A stretch of 64,000 nt of DNA, from positions 62,001-126,000 of the forward strand of contig DASRBN010000021.1 of the NCBI GenBank assembly GCA_035653615.1. Direction: 5' to 3'. The notes under the pieces are model-generated. The model saw only the letters and a program-made list of their open reading frames with translations, was not told where the DNA came from and searched no databases. The position numbers were made by a program, and so were the translations under genes. Positions within the stretch are counted from its first letter, which is position 1. The number at the start of each line of letters is the position of its first letter. This DNA comes from Ktedonobacteraceae bacterium (lineage in GTDB: Bacteria; Chloroflexota; Ktedonobacteria; Ktedonobacterales; Ktedonobacteraceae). This document shows, piece after piece, positions 52,301-62,467 of the stretch.

Positions 52301-53220
52301 TCACTACTGATGAGTAGAGAGCGCAGCGTTTCCGTATCAACCAGCCTTGTCTTTCCCTCGTCGTCACAGAAACACAGGTACGTTTGCGCTTCTACACGAT
52401 TCAGGGGCGTACCGCAAGCAGCGCAATTGCGGGCCGTGGGAGGGTTCAGTTCATCGCAATCTTCGGCGGGGCAGAGACGACCATAAGTACCGTGCCCATC
52501 AAAGTGGATAGCATAACAAGGAGCCATTTCTTCTCGCTCATCCAGCATACTGACGCCACCATACGAACTCAGATAATCGACCAGGTGGTCGTATGTCGCC
52601 GGCTCCAGGCGCTCTATGAACAGCAACCCTTTCTCTCGCAAAGGAGCGAGACCTCGAGCAAGCGCCTTAAAACTGCTCTCCGTTTCTAATGGGGGAAGAT
52701 CACACGGGGATGCTCCTATATAGAGTAATTTCATCGGCGGATAGACCGGTAATTCTTCCCTTTTCGCGTTGTCCTCTATCATCAGGGCGCGTGTAAGGGT
52801 GAAAATACCGGAAGCAAGCAGGAAGTGCTCGCCGTTATGCAGTAGTTCCCACGGATAGCGCACAAACTCTTCGCATCCCGGAGCGAAACAGAGCGTCAGG
52901 GCGACGGTACCGCGCTTATGGAGCGTGCGCTGAATCACCTCGCGCATCACTATCCGAATAGAGCGGCTTGAAGATGCGCGAGAAGGTGCGGCTACATCTG
53001 ATCCACATAACGCAAGAAAGAGTGTTTCCCCAATCTCACGTAGTTCTTCGTCCTCAATCAGTGAATTATTGAGCTTTCTGAGCAAGCGATTGAGCTGCGT
53101 AGGGGTATAAGGGTTGACAAAAGAACCTCTGATGGTACGCCCGGAGTGGCTCTCCTTTACCTGTAGTTCAATATTGCCACCCTCGCCCTTACGGAAAAGT
53201 AGCGTCACTGTCTCACGCAT
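49303..53220 (-). CDS. CHAT protease - NB-ARC/STAND - TPR protein
   Basis: A 1305-aa signalling protein. The N-terminal CHAT (caspase-like) domain has His243 in IHFDGHGTYG and Cys316 in AVFSACETAK, the catalytic pair. A four-cysteine zinc-ribbon insert (C250, C255, C266, C269) lies between them. An NTPase follows: Walker A VGPAGIGKSAL near 486, Walker B CLLVLDRFDE, and a STAND/NB-ARC-type module. The C-terminal 350 residues are at least eight TPRs. Such proteins sense a ligand through TPRs and oligomerise to switch on the protease. I start at ATG 53220; GTG 53295 is possible. No partner substrate gene is adjacent; obg is 200 nt upstream and separate. Confidence 0.9.
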   Translation of the reverse strand: MRETVTLLFRKGEGGNIELQVKESHSGRTIRGSFVNPYTPTQLNRLLRKLNNSLIEDEELREIGETLFLALCGSDVAAPSRASSSRSIRIVMREVIQRTLHKRGTVALTLCFAPGCEEFVRYPWELLHNGEHFLLASGIFTLTRALMIEDNAKREELPVYPPMKLLYIGASPCDLPPLETESSFKALARGLAPLREKGLLFIERLEPATYDHLVDYLSSYGGVSMLDEREEMAPCYAIHFDGHGTYGRLCPAEDCDELNPPTARNCAACGTPLNRVEAQTYLCFCDDEGKTRLVDTETLRSLLISSDVRLAVFSACETAKVEDEKARQRRRRPAVNATLATALVMSQVPAVVAMPFNLQDEASPIFMFHFYSALAQERTLEEALARARQAMLPAKKFHGWFIPVLYRKVVEGREGPVAFLSTHESHEDLDHPLAHLGAPSTFVGRTLELRDITTLLSQAIGEDDDWTESRSQPRLSQGVHHIALVGPAGIGKSALAFEAARLNKGKFPGGIIGVSLQGGRSFIDALLEIAHQLHVVINAIHSSDIHYAEQVVLSAFRSLDNREMPCLLVLDRFDEVQERTAVTMWHRFLSKLPQQVVVLATSHSDPSIAAALAGANYNWYDYRVDKMTSEDLLHLFTELAKENGLTERIHLDDPEQRAILQEICDLLDGYPLGAELIVGRARSIDGRVYQPQAATRPLEEVRDVLRESPLEGVWAVLDVAYHLLSQPAQLLLPYLSTFKLPFTTEQILLLIEPRKTDALRAFKRMDGEHLLQKWSPIELEEAESALAIPVELQKNWSTARDELVQASFMQFDGRVYGIHTQVRKYAHSLLPADEHHRVHRVAAAYYSSRPHPTSEEWFAAFEHLVEAGEPQDLRKAVRLAVQASWALCGHGQVSELRTILRRAVQFAQSLDDKTGEGRLQCCLGAILRQQGQYEAAIGCLTRSLALHREQHEPDEQAWALYEFAMLYREEGQFQQARAHAEEALELFGEAGDIRGIAWMHLVLGEVNRGAGRYSEALDYFERALDSFRSLHNDEGIAQALRDRGTIYEAFGRYPEALMDYEEALRLFTMQGLRFWQGWVLTDRSAVYVDQGKFEQAEASSQEALAIFRENRADRGVGWALRVKGDIARKQHNLELARTYYEDAMTLFKSIGDSIDQARTLNALAALSQQEGAFMVAREQYEQALALAHSQGARQFECRALRGLGDIARLMGDFAAAQHFYQEATDIANELNITPERCAILHRLGELYLAQQQYSEALSVWVEALALDRRIGHTDREALQKKVEALVAQEHLQEPYAELRRHFERI

Positions 53221-53470
53221 GTAATCGGCATCTCCCACAATCCAAAATACTGCTAAACGCCTGGACGCGATTGATCCGTTGAGGCGAGCGACCACAAGGG
53301 TACGCCGTTACGGGCCACAGTTAATTGAAGTAAATCGTCCAACAAGCAAATGCAGAAATACTCCTACCAGGCGTACCAGGTGCATCTTAATCAATGTAAG
53401 TATAACACAAGAATTGTATTATATGGAATAGGGAGCGCCGTGAAGGTTGAGGTGAGTTGGCGACCACAAA

Positions 53471-54815
<1,345 letters not shown>

Positions 54816-54918
54816 CTATCCTTGTGGTGTGAGAAACACCGTTTTTTTTGCCGTGGGTTTGAGTATATCATATTTTTGGGGGAAAGAGCTATTGCCAACA
54901 GGGAATTTCAGGCCGCGT

Positions 54919-56592
54919 TTAAGCGACGGTAGGTGACCTGAGCCGGTAATCCATGGGTGTATTCGATGGAACCAGGCTCGATCCAGAACCACCGGGTGAT
55001 GATGGAGTTACATTCCATGTGCCATAGCCTCCTGCGCCGTAGTTGCATTGATTATTCACATAGCTGCAATAGTTGCCCGACATAGAGCCATTCTGTTGCA
55101 CGGTGCCCGTGAAGAAGAGAGGTGGATTGCCATGCGAACCCTGTACCAGGAACTGAATATAATTTTTGTTTGTCACGTATCCTGTAAAGGAATTGCTGCC
55201 GATGAGCGGCGGCGATACGCTGAAGTAGCCGCTGATAGTCCCCTGGCTCTGGTTTATCGAAAGCGACATAGGCGCGCTCGTAGGGGGACGCGTAAGGTCA
55301 TCGACAATCGTGCCGTTATAGTTTCCCGCCACATTTGGAATGCCCGGCGCGGGAATCGGAGTAGGCGATGGGGTTGGCGAAGGACTGGGACTTGGCTGAG
55401 TTGTGGCGGTGGCTGTAGGTGAAGGAGTCGATGCATGAGTAGCTACCGGTGTTGGCGTAGACTTGTGCTGAACGTGCGGCGTCGGGGTTATGCCGGATAC
55501 CTGTCCATGATGACCCACCAGAGATGGCAACAGTAGGGCCAGGGCGACACCCACAATCGACAATGCGAGGACCAGAAGCAGCAACGCGCCAATGCGATTG
55601 CGTCGTCGTCGCGGCGATTTTTGCAATGAGACTGTCGTAGCCTGCTCAACCTGCGGTCTGTTGCGTTCTCCCTGCGCTGGAGCGGATTGGGCTACTGGTT
55701 TAGCAATGACGACAGGCTCAGGCAGAGGCTCGACAAGTGGTTCGGCATTCAACGCTTCCCAGAATGCTCCGGCGCTTGCGAAACGCGCGTTGCCGTCGAT
55801 AGCCATCGCCCGGTAAACCGCCTGCTCAATATGGCGTGGAATAGTCGGCACGTACTGGTGAATTGGCTCCAATGGGTCAGTTCCCTTACTGCCCTGCTGA
55901 GTCGCACGGAAGAAAGCGTCCACCGGTACAGCTCCTGTCAGCAGCGCGTAAATAGTAGCTCCCAGCCCATAGATATCTGTGCGTGTATTCGTACCGATCC
56001 CGTATTGTTCAGGAGCGCCGTAGCCAGGAGACGCGTGACGTATGGCTGTTGTGGTGGATTCCGGATCGTATTCTTTGGCAATGCCGAAATCGACCAGAAC
56101 GCTTCCAATCCCAGAAGTGGGCACAATGATATTAGCGGGCTTGATATCGCGGTGTATGATCGGTGGGTGCTGTTGATGCAGGTAGTCGACAGCCTGCATG
56201 ATAGGACCCATAATACTGAGTACTTGCTGCACCGGGAAACGTTTGTTGGGCTGCTTCTGGCGCAACATTTCCAGATTTGGCCCCTCGACGTAATCCATCA
56301 ACATGTAGGCGCGATCTTTTTTGGGGTCTTCGAAGACATAGTAGACACGCGGAAGCGCAGGATGATCCAGCCGCTTCAGAACCTCGGCCTCAAAGACGAA
56401 GCGCGCCCGTTCGCGTTTATTGGGGTCGACGACTTCTTTCAGGGCAAACAAATTGTGGTGGACCCGTTGATCCCTTACCAGGTAAACGGCACCGAATCCC
56501 CCTTTGCCGAGCAGGTCCTCCACGATATAACGGTCGCGCACGACCGTACCAATTGGGAGCGTACTTTGTACCTCTTGCACTCTGCACCTCAC
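54919..56592 (-). CDS. Membrane Ser/Thr protein kinase
   Basis: A 557-aa active-looking Hanks kinase. Glycine loop LGKGGFGAVYL near 29-39, FALKEV Lys, catalytic loop HRDIKPANI near 146, DFGIAK, and APEQYG. One membrane helix at about 334-358 is followed by a Thr/Pro-rich stalk of about 55 residues and an outer beta-rich domain (NVAGNYNGTIVDD, GYVTNKNYIQFLVQG) with one CSYVNNQC pair. The outer domain is the likely sensor. The frame begins at GTG 56592; GTG 56580 has GAGG at a better distance and may be the true start. It is 107 nt past obg's upstream side and independent. Confidence 0.93.
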   Translation of the reverse strand: MRCRVQEVQSTLPIGTVVRDRYIVEDLLGKGGFGAVYLVRDQRVHHNLFALKEVVDPNKRERARFVFEAEVLKRLDHPALPRVYYVFEDPKKDRAYMLMDYVEGPNLEMLRQKQPNKRFPVQQVLSIMGPIMQAVDYLHQQHPPIIHRDIKPANIIVPTSGIGSVLVDFGIAKEYDPESTTTAIRHASPGYGAPEQYGIGTNTRTDIYGLGATIYALLTGAVPVDAFFRATQQGSKGTDPLEPIHQYVPTIPRHIEQAVYRAMAIDGNARFASAGAFWEALNAEPLVEPLPEPVVIAKPVAQSAPAQGERNRPQVEQATTVSLQKSPRRRRNRIGALLLLVLALSIVGVALALLLPSLVGHHGQVSGITPTPHVQHKSTPTPVATHASTPSPTATATTQPSPSPSPTPSPTPIPAPGIPNVAGNYNGTIVDDLTRPPTSAPMSLSINQSQGTISGYFSVSPPLIGSNSFTGYVTNKNYIQFLVQGSHGNPPLFFTGTVQQNGSMSGNYCSYVNNQCNYGAGGYGTWNVTPSSPGGSGSSLVPSNTPMDYRLRSPTVA

Positions 56593-56698
56593 ACAACATG
56601 CTTGTTCATCTCATCACATTATTATAGTGCAAGAGATTTGTCCATTAGCAAGCTCAAGGGTTAAAATTAAGGATTCACCGACTATTTATAATCTTCCT

Positions 56699-58036
56699 CT
56701 AAGGTTCACCTTGCCCCACACTCGTGATCAAGCGAGCATCACGAGTGTATGTGAAGTAACTCCATGCCCACTGAAAGATCGCAACCAGTCGATTGCGGAA
56801 ACCTACCAGGAAGTAGATATGTACCACAAGCCACAACAACCAGGCAATGAAGCCTGTAAGATGAAATGGACCTATATCTACAATAGCATAGGAGCGCCCG
56901 ACGGTGGCCAGATTCCCCTTATTGAAATAATGGAAAGGCCTGGTTAGCTCTTCACCTGCAACGCGTCTCTTGATGACTGAGGCGACGTAGCGGCCTTCCT
57001 GAATCGCCACCGGAGCCACACCCGGTAGTGGTTTACCATTCTGCTGCAAAGTGGCGGTATCACCTATCACAAAGATATTCGGGTGTCCGGGAACGCTCAG
57101 GTCGCTTGCGACTTTGACGCGCCCCGCACGATCCACCTCTGCATGAAGCCATTTCCCGGCAGGTGATGCGCCAACTCCCGCGGTCCATATGATAGTATCC
57201 GCGACGATGTGTTCTCCGGGAACGGTAACGCCATGCTCGTCGATATCTAACACAGGTGTGTTCGTTCGCACTTCTACACCCATGCGAGCTAGCCTCTTTT
57301 GCGTTTTACGCGCCAGCGATTCGGGAAAGGCGTTTAATATACGCGGCAAAGCCTCGATGAGTATGATGCGGGTCTTCCTGGGATTGATATGGCGAAATTC
57401 TGATGCCAGGGTCTTGTGAGCGAGTTCGGCAATGGCTCCGGCCATTTCAACTCCCGTCGGTCCGGCTCCAACCAGCACAAACGTTAAAAGCTCCCCAATT
57501 TTCGCCGGATTCGTCTCTAATTCGGCAGACTCAAACGCCAGTAATATCTTTTGCCGGATAGCCCTTGCGTCTTCAATCGTTTTTAATCCACATACATATT
57601 GCGCCCATTCGTTATGGCCAAAGTAGTTATCCTGCGCGCCGGTTGCCAGTACCAGGTAATCGTATGGAAGCGAGCGGTCTCCCATCATTACTCGTTGCTG
57701 CTCGATATCTATGCCCGTCACTTCAGCCATCACTACTTCGGTGTTTTTTTGCTTTCGAAGAATATGCCGGATAGGCGAACTGATATCGGCAGGGGATAAG
57801 CCTGCCGTGGCGACCCAATACAACAATGGCTGGAACAGGTGATGATTTGTACGATCTATCAACGTTACACCAACGGGAGCATCTCGCAGCCCTAGAGCTA
57901 CGTGCAGCCCGCCAAATCCCGCTCCAACGATTACCACGCGAGGTATTACGCGAGGTAGGTGTTCTTCAACTGCTTCGATAGTAGCCGGCGCAATCATTTC
58001 GTCTCTGCCTATGTCGCTATTTTGTACTTCAGTCAT
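56699..58036 (-). CDS. Type II NADH dehydrogenase (NDH-2)
   Basis: A 445-aa flavoprotein oxidising NADH and reducing quinone without pumping protons. FAD motif VVIVGAGFGGLH at residues 33-44, NAD motif VLVGAGPTGVEMAGAIAEL, and a third motif NIFVIGDTATLQQNGKPLPGVAPVAIQEG with the Asp of the FAD site. The C-terminal stretch (GPFHLTGFIAWLLWLVVHIYFLVGFRNRL) is amphipathic and hydrophobic and should hold the protein on the membrane surface. ATG 58036 follows AAGGAGA. It stands alone between a kinase and a stress-type protein. Confidence 0.94.
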   Translation of the reverse strand: MTEVQNSDIGRDEMIAPATIEAVEEHLPRVIPRVVIVGAGFGGLHVALGLRDAPVGVTLIDRTNHHLFQPLLYWVATAGLSPADISSPIRHILRKQKNTEVVMAEVTGIDIEQQRVMMGDRSLPYDYLVLATGAQDNYFGHNEWAQYVCGLKTIEDARAIRQKILLAFESAELETNPAKIGELLTFVLVGAGPTGVEMAGAIAELAHKTLASEFRHINPRKTRIILIEALPRILNAFPESLARKTQKRLARMGVEVRTNTPVLDIDEHGVTVPGEHIVADTIIWTAGVGASPAGKWLHAEVDRAGRVKVASDLSVPGHPNIFVIGDTATLQQNGKPLPGVAPVAIQEGRYVASVIKRRVAGEELTRPFHYFNKGNLATVGRSYAIVDIGPFHLTGFIAWLLWLVVHIYFLVGFRNRLVAIFQWAWSYFTYTRDARLITSVGQGEP

Positions 58037-58475
58037 AGCGGTCTCCTTCCCGGTAATAGTTTTCTTCCCAACAATAGCTTAAGCCAGAAAGAGATGATGA
58101 TCAAGGAGATCAATACTCCTGGTTTTTTTTAGTCACATATCTTCTTCTTTGCTCCCACCGGCAGCTTTCATGTGGGTAACCCTTTTGACGCAATTGAGGG
58201 CAATCAGGATATAGAAAATGTCTATAAAGAAGAGAATAACGAAGGACATCTTATAATTTTAATATGGAACACATTGACACTTTTTTCGAACCGCTTTCGT
58301 GTAAAAAAAAGTGTCCTTGCCTGGTTAGTGATGAGATATCCTATTTATCCCATCATTTTAGTAATCAGGCAAACATAAAAATTGTAGGGAAGCATATTAA
58401 TAGTAGCGATGAGTAAAAAGCTGACGGACAGATAAACTGCTCGCCGCTATTGATGCAGTCGAAAGGAGCTAATTG
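58037..58475. other. Intergenic region with an AT-rich hairpin
   Basis: No gene seen. GACACTTTTTT (58276-58286) and AAAAAAGTGTC (58305-58315) form an 11-bp hairpin with a smaller CGAA/TTCG stem inside. TTGACA at 58275-58280 overlaps its left arm, so the hairpin may be an operator or a leader structure of the DUF2382 gene. Confidence 0.5.
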
Positions 58476-59318
58476 GTGACAACGACAGGAAACCCGATTG
58501 TTGCAGCAATTTTTCAAACCGAGGATCAGGCCAGGCAGGCTATGAATGACCTCCAGCAGGCTGGATTTAGCAATGACCAGATCCGCTATTCCGTACACCG
58601 GGGTGGAACCGGGATCACCGATTCCCTCATGAATTTAGGACTTTCACAACAAGACGCTAATTTCTATAACAGTCAGTTTGAAGCTGGAAAGACCATCGTT
58701 ACTGTCAACACAAATGATCGCCAGCAGGAAGCCTGCAATATTCTAACGCAAGATGGCGGACAGAGCGCCAATGCGAACTACGGCACAACAATGGGTACAA
58801 CTGCACAGACCGCGAGTAATCGGGTTGCGAACAATGTTGACCAGGCCGCGAAGAATGTTGCCCAAACAGCGAGTGCTACGACCGGCCAGGGCGCGAATGC
58901 TGTTACCGGTAATCAGACCGAAAGCGTACAGCTACGCGAGGAGCAGTTGCAGGTGAACAAGCAACCGGTACAAACCGGCGAGGTTGGACTACGAAAAGAG
59001 GTCGTCACCGAGCAACAAACCATCAATGTTCCGGTGAACCGCGAGGAAGTGGTCATCGAGAAGCGTCCTGTTTCTGGCCAGCCCACCGATCAACCAATTG
59101 GCGAGGGTGAGACCATTCGCGTACCGGTAAGCGAGGAACAGGTCAATGTCACGAAGCAGACGGTGCCGACCGGCGAGGTCGCTATCGGCAAGCGCCAGGT
59201 GCAAGATACCCAGCAGGTTTCAGATACAGTGCGCCGCGAGGAGGCTCATCTGGTACAGGAAGGCGACGTTGATGTTGAGGGCGACAACATTCAAGATGTA
59301 ACCGACCGGCAGCCATAA
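58476..59318 (+). CDS. DUF2382 (YsnF/AvaK-type) stress protein with N-terminal GsiB/YflT-like domain
   Basis: A 280-aa protein. Residues 1-85 are a YflT-like general stress domain (IVAAIFQTEDQARQAMNDLQQAGFSNDQI). A Thr/Ala/Gln-rich linker follows. The C-terminal half is a DUF2382 domain: VQLREEQLQVNKQPVQTGEVGLRKEVVTEQQTINVPVNREEVVIEKRPV and a second half-repeat. Such proteins occur widely in desiccation- or radiation-hardy bacteria; function unproven. GTG 58476 has AAGGAG 7 nt upstream. It is monocistronic. Confidence 0.87.
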   Translation: MTTTGNPIVAAIFQTEDQARQAMNDLQQAGFSNDQIRYSVHRGGTGITDSLMNLGLSQQDANFYNSQFEAGKTIVTVNTNDRQQEACNILTQDGGQSANANYGTTMGTTAQTASNRVANNVDQAAKNVAQTASATTGQGANAVTGNQTESVQLREEQLQVNKQPVQTGEVGLRKEVVTEQQTINVPVNREEVVIEKRPVSGQPTDQPIGEGETIRVPVSEEQVNVTKQTVPTGEVAIGKRQVQDTQQVSDTVRREEAHLVQEGDVDVEGDNIQDVTDRQP

Positions 59319-59373
59319 GTTGAAGCACTCAGGCTCTTCTGGAGCCTATTTACCTATGGACCTGATTCAACCG

Positions 59374-59399
59374 GGACGACCACATTCTTGCGGTCGTCC
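59374..59399. terminator. Hairpin terminator after DUF2382 gene
   Basis: 8-bp stem GGACGACC/GGTCGTCC with a 10-nt loop between convergent genes; no clear T-run. Confidence 0.55.
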
Positions 59400-59448
59400 T
59401 GGCTCCTGTAGAGGCTGTCTTGCTACACATATTTTCAGGCAACGTTCC

Positions 59449-60735
59449 CTATCCCCCCTTATGAAATATTCGCTGCCACAGCGTTCTTCGTCCCTCTGAC
59501 TGATTCGTAGCATCATCTTTCTGTTCGGCTCGTTTACCTGGTGCATCTGGGTGCATTACGGGTTCAAGGGGGCCAGTAGGAAGTTCTTCACTTCCTCTCA
59601 CCGTCTCATTCGATATTGCCGGCGGGCGTTGATATTCATCCTGTTTATCCAGTTTCACCGGCGCTCTCTCGCTTCCTTGCGGGCTCATCTCCCCTGTTTG
59701 CTCTTGAACCTCTCCTGGCAATGGGTGCGTCGCTTCCAGGTCCAGGTAAGAAGGCCGCGTCGCCTGAGGCCGCTTAGGTGGACGAACAACAATGCCATCA
59801 CGCCGTATTTGTGGCTGTGCTGGAGAAAATGGGCTGGCCTCAAATGGGCCACCGCTGGTTGGCGGCCCTCCTGATCCCAAAGAAGTAGGAGTAAAAATCG
59901 CTCCTGGCGTTCGCAATTGGAGGGCGCGTAGTTCTTGTGCCATTGATCCCGCGTCCGTGTAGCGATTGTCGCGATTCCTGGCCATGGCGGTCAAAATAAT
60001 GCGTTCGAAGTCAGGAGCAACCTCTGGATTGATCGTGCTCGGTGGCTGGAGGACGCCTCCTACGATGGCCTGCGTCAATTCGGTCAGTGTCCGGCCCGTA
60101 AAAGGCCGCTGGCCGGTCACCATTTCGTAGAGTACTACACCGAGCGCGTAGATATCGCTGCGGTTGTCCAGCGTTTGTCCCCAGACCTGTTCAGGTGAGG
60201 AGTAATACAGGCTGCCTACCAGTGTCTTCGCCATCGTAATTTGCTGGTGTCCTGGCGCGCGTGCAAGTCCAAAGTCCATCACTTTGATTTTGCCCCAGCG
60301 ATCCAGCATCAGATTCTCCGGCTTGATATCGCGGTGAATTACGTTGCGCTCTTTGTAGGCAAAATCCAGCGCATCAGCGATCTGGGCCCCATACTCTGCT
60401 GCCAGGTATTGTGGCATCATGCCGTCGATTTGCAGCAGGCTCCCTATCGTTGGCCCCTGCACATACTCCATCACGAAGTAGAGGAGGCCTCTTTGCTGTC
60501 CCGCGTCATAGATTTGCACAATATTTGGATGATTCAGTCCCGCGATGATCTGTGCTTCCCGGATGAATCGCGCTACATAGGAGGCATCTTTCGCCAATGT
60601 GCGTGGCAGCACTTTGATGGCAACCTCACGCCCAAGCGCAATTTGTTTGCCCCGGTATACCATCCCCATGGAGCCGTGTCCAATCTCTTCTTCCAACAAA
60701 TATCCACCAAGGCTCTGACCGGCCAATTCGTTCAT
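59449..60735 (-). CDS. Soluble Ser/Thr protein kinase
   Basis: A 428-aa complete Hanks kinase. Glycine loop IGHGSMGMVYRG at 18-29, VAIKVL Lys, HRDIKPENLML near 132, MDFGLAR and SPEQVWG, DIYALGVVLYEM. Beyond residue 275 the chain is Pro/Ser/Thr-rich and disordered, with no membrane segment, ending RRTLWQRIFHKGG. So unlike its neighbours it has no outer sensor and probably acts in the cytosol or by docking. ATG 60735 has a weak ribosome site. It is separate from the sigma gene upstream by a long hairpin. Confidence 0.93.
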   Translation of the reverse strand: MNELAGQSLGGYLLEEEIGHGSMGMVYRGKQIALGREVAIKVLPRTLAKDASYVARFIREAQIIAGLNHPNIVQIYDAGQQRGLLYFVMEYVQGPTIGSLLQIDGMMPQYLAAEYGAQIADALDFAYKERNVIHRDIKPENLMLDRWGKIKVMDFGLARAPGHQQITMAKTLVGSLYYSSPEQVWGQTLDNRSDIYALGVVLYEMVTGQRPFTGRTLTELTQAIVGGVLQPPSTINPEVAPDFERIILTAMARNRDNRYTDAGSMAQELRALQLRTPGAIFTPTSLGSGGPPTSGGPFEASPFSPAQPQIRRDGIVVRPPKRPQATRPSYLDLEATHPLPGEVQEQTGEMSPQGSERAPVKLDKQDEYQRPPAISNETVRGSEELPTGPLEPVMHPDAPGKRAEQKDDATNQSEGRRTLWQRIFHKGG

Positions 60736-60958
60736 GTGGTTATCGTTTGCAGCGCAGGGACCCCAGGCAAGTTTTCACTGGGGGGGGAGCGCTGTCCTCC
60801 TTCCCTCTTAATACTTGTGTAAGAGCATTCCTCGCGGATACCCTACTCTCTCCTCTACTATGATTAAACGTACCTGTCCTATGAATATAGTTTACGCTAT
60901 CCTCAGTACTTTTTTCTCATTCTCATCCGAAAAGGCTATTCACGATGGGGACAAGAAA

Positions 60959-61040
60959 AAAGAGGGGTTCCGTGATGTAGGGGCCGATTGATCGGCGGTG
61001 TGTACGATCAATCGGCCCCTACATCACGGAACCCCTCTTT
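60959..61040 (-). terminator. 36-bp hairpin (MITE-like repeat copy 3) ending the sigma gene
   Basis: A perfect 36-bp stem (60959-60994 with 61005-61040) and a 10-nt loop, 18 nt past the stop of the leftward sigma gene. On that strand a TTTTT run follows, so it is a strong terminator. Its centre (60980-61022) is a copy of the CGATTGATCGGCC repeat. Confidence 0.8.
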
Positions 61041-61057
61041 ATCCGTCTTTGTTGTCC

Positions 61058-61969
61058 TTAATCAAGGTAATCTTTAAGAATCCGGCTGGCTTGAGGATGG
61101 CGTAGCTTACGAATAGCGCGTTCCTCGATCTGGCGCACTCGTTCGCGCGTCACTTTCAACTTCTTCCCCACCTCTTCTAGCGTATGGTCGTGGTCGTCTA
61201 CGAGGCCGAAGCGCAACTCGATCACCTGTCGCTCGCGCAGGGTCAGGTGAGTGAGCACTTTCCGGATCTCCTCGTGCAGCAGTTGCCTGTCCGTCAACTC
61301 AACCGGCCCGCGCTCGCGCATATCCTCGATGATGTCGCCCAGCGTATTTTCCTCTTCTTCGGAGAGAGGCGCATCCAGCGAGAAAACTTTCTCGGCCCAT
61401 ATAAGCAGCTCGCTCACCCGTTCTGGAGTCATGCCCAGCCGCTCGCCAATATTTTCAGGCGTCGGCTCACGTCCTAATTCCTGGTAGAGCTGCCGCGTCA
61501 TGCGTTTCACGCGCATAACTTCTTCCATTATATACACAGGCAATCGCACTACACGCGTTCCCTCCAGGATAGCGCGTGTAATTGCCTGCTTGATCCACCA
61601 TGTCGCATAGGTAGAGAATCGGAAGCCTTTCCGGTAGTCAAACTTTGTCACAGCCCGGATCAACCCGATATTTCCCTCACCAATCAAGTCCTCCAGCGAC
61701 AGCCCCTGCCCCACATACTTCTTCGCAATGCTCACAACCAGTCGTAAGTTGGCCTCAATCAGCTGGTTACGCGCATCCTTATCCCCCTGCTCCGCCCGTT
61801 CAGCAAGATAGGTTTCCTTTGCTGCTGAGAGCAGCGAAATACGCGAAATCTCGCGCAGGTACAGGCGCAAACTGTCACTTTGCGCCAGGCTATTCAAGTC
61901 TGTTTCCTGCACAGCCTCGCGTTCTGGCTCCGCTGGTTTGTCGGCTTCAAACATGACTTCTTGTTCCAA
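61058..61969 (-). CDS. Sigma-70 family RNA polymerase sigma factor (group 1/2)
   Basis: A 303-aa primary-type sigma factor. Region 1.2/2.1 begins [15 protein letters not shown]; 2.3-2.4 has [61 protein letters not shown]; region 4 ends [28 protein letters not shown]. Region 1.1 is absent. It may be the housekeeping factor or a close group 2 relative; its short length favours a group 2 or RpoD-like member. The frame begins at TTG 61969 with GAGAG upstream; ATG 61954 is possible. The 5' leader has a small TTCCTCG/CGAGGAA hairpin. Confidence 0.92.
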   Translation of the reverse strand: MEQEVMFEADKPAEPEREAVQETDLNSLAQSDSLRLYLREISRISLLSAAKETYLAERAEQGDKDARNQLIEANLRLVVSIAKKYVGQGLSLEDLIGEGNIGLIRAVTKFDYRKGFRFSTYATWWIKQAITRAILEGTRVVRLPVYIMEEVMRVKRMTRQLYQELGREPTPENIGERLGMTPERVSELLIWAEKVFSLDAPLSEEEENTLGDIIEDMRERGPVELTDRQLLHEEIRKVLTHLTLRERQVIELRFGLVDDHDHTLEEVGKKLKVTRERVRQIEERAIRKLRHPQASRILKDYLD

Positions 61970-62467
61970 ATGCTTGCTCTCTTCTTTATTTACTTCCTCG
62001 CCGGGAGGAACGAGGAAACAGCCGCTTCCTGATATTTCGGTGTCATTTTATCACACCGTTGCGTTAGTGCAAACTGAAAGCATCATCATTTTTACGCATC
62101 GTATTCCAATTTCATATGTCTGCGCAAGGTATGCTATAAGCTCAGGGTCTCTGAAAAGGTTGTTGAGCGCGATGCATTGCCTCAAACGAATGACGCCTGT
62201 AGCCTATTGCCGGGATAGATATATATATACCTATCTCTTGCGCATACCATAGCATACCACACCTGGCCATATTCGACTGCACCTTATTTTCTCTTTTCGG
62301 CCAATTTTATAGTATCGACAGGCTTTTTCTTGCGCTTTGTAGAGAGCCGGTAATATCATATGTAACTGCTCAGGCCGTTGTATCGTAGATAGCTTTGAAC
62401 GTTTATTGCTATAGAATAAGAAAGAATAAGCACCCGACGCCTACCGACCGGCAAATAATAGAGGACT
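61970..62467. other. Divergent intergenic region
   Basis: About 500 nt without a gene, between the sigma gene and the last kinase. TTCCTCG (61995-62001) and CGAGGAA (62012-62018) form a hairpin in the sigma leader. The rest is AT-rich and should contain both promoters. Confidence 0.5.

Noticed and set aside
58365-58598. 77-aa reading frame opposite the DUF2382 start
   Set aside because: Shadow of the DUF2382 gene and its leader, with no ribosome site.
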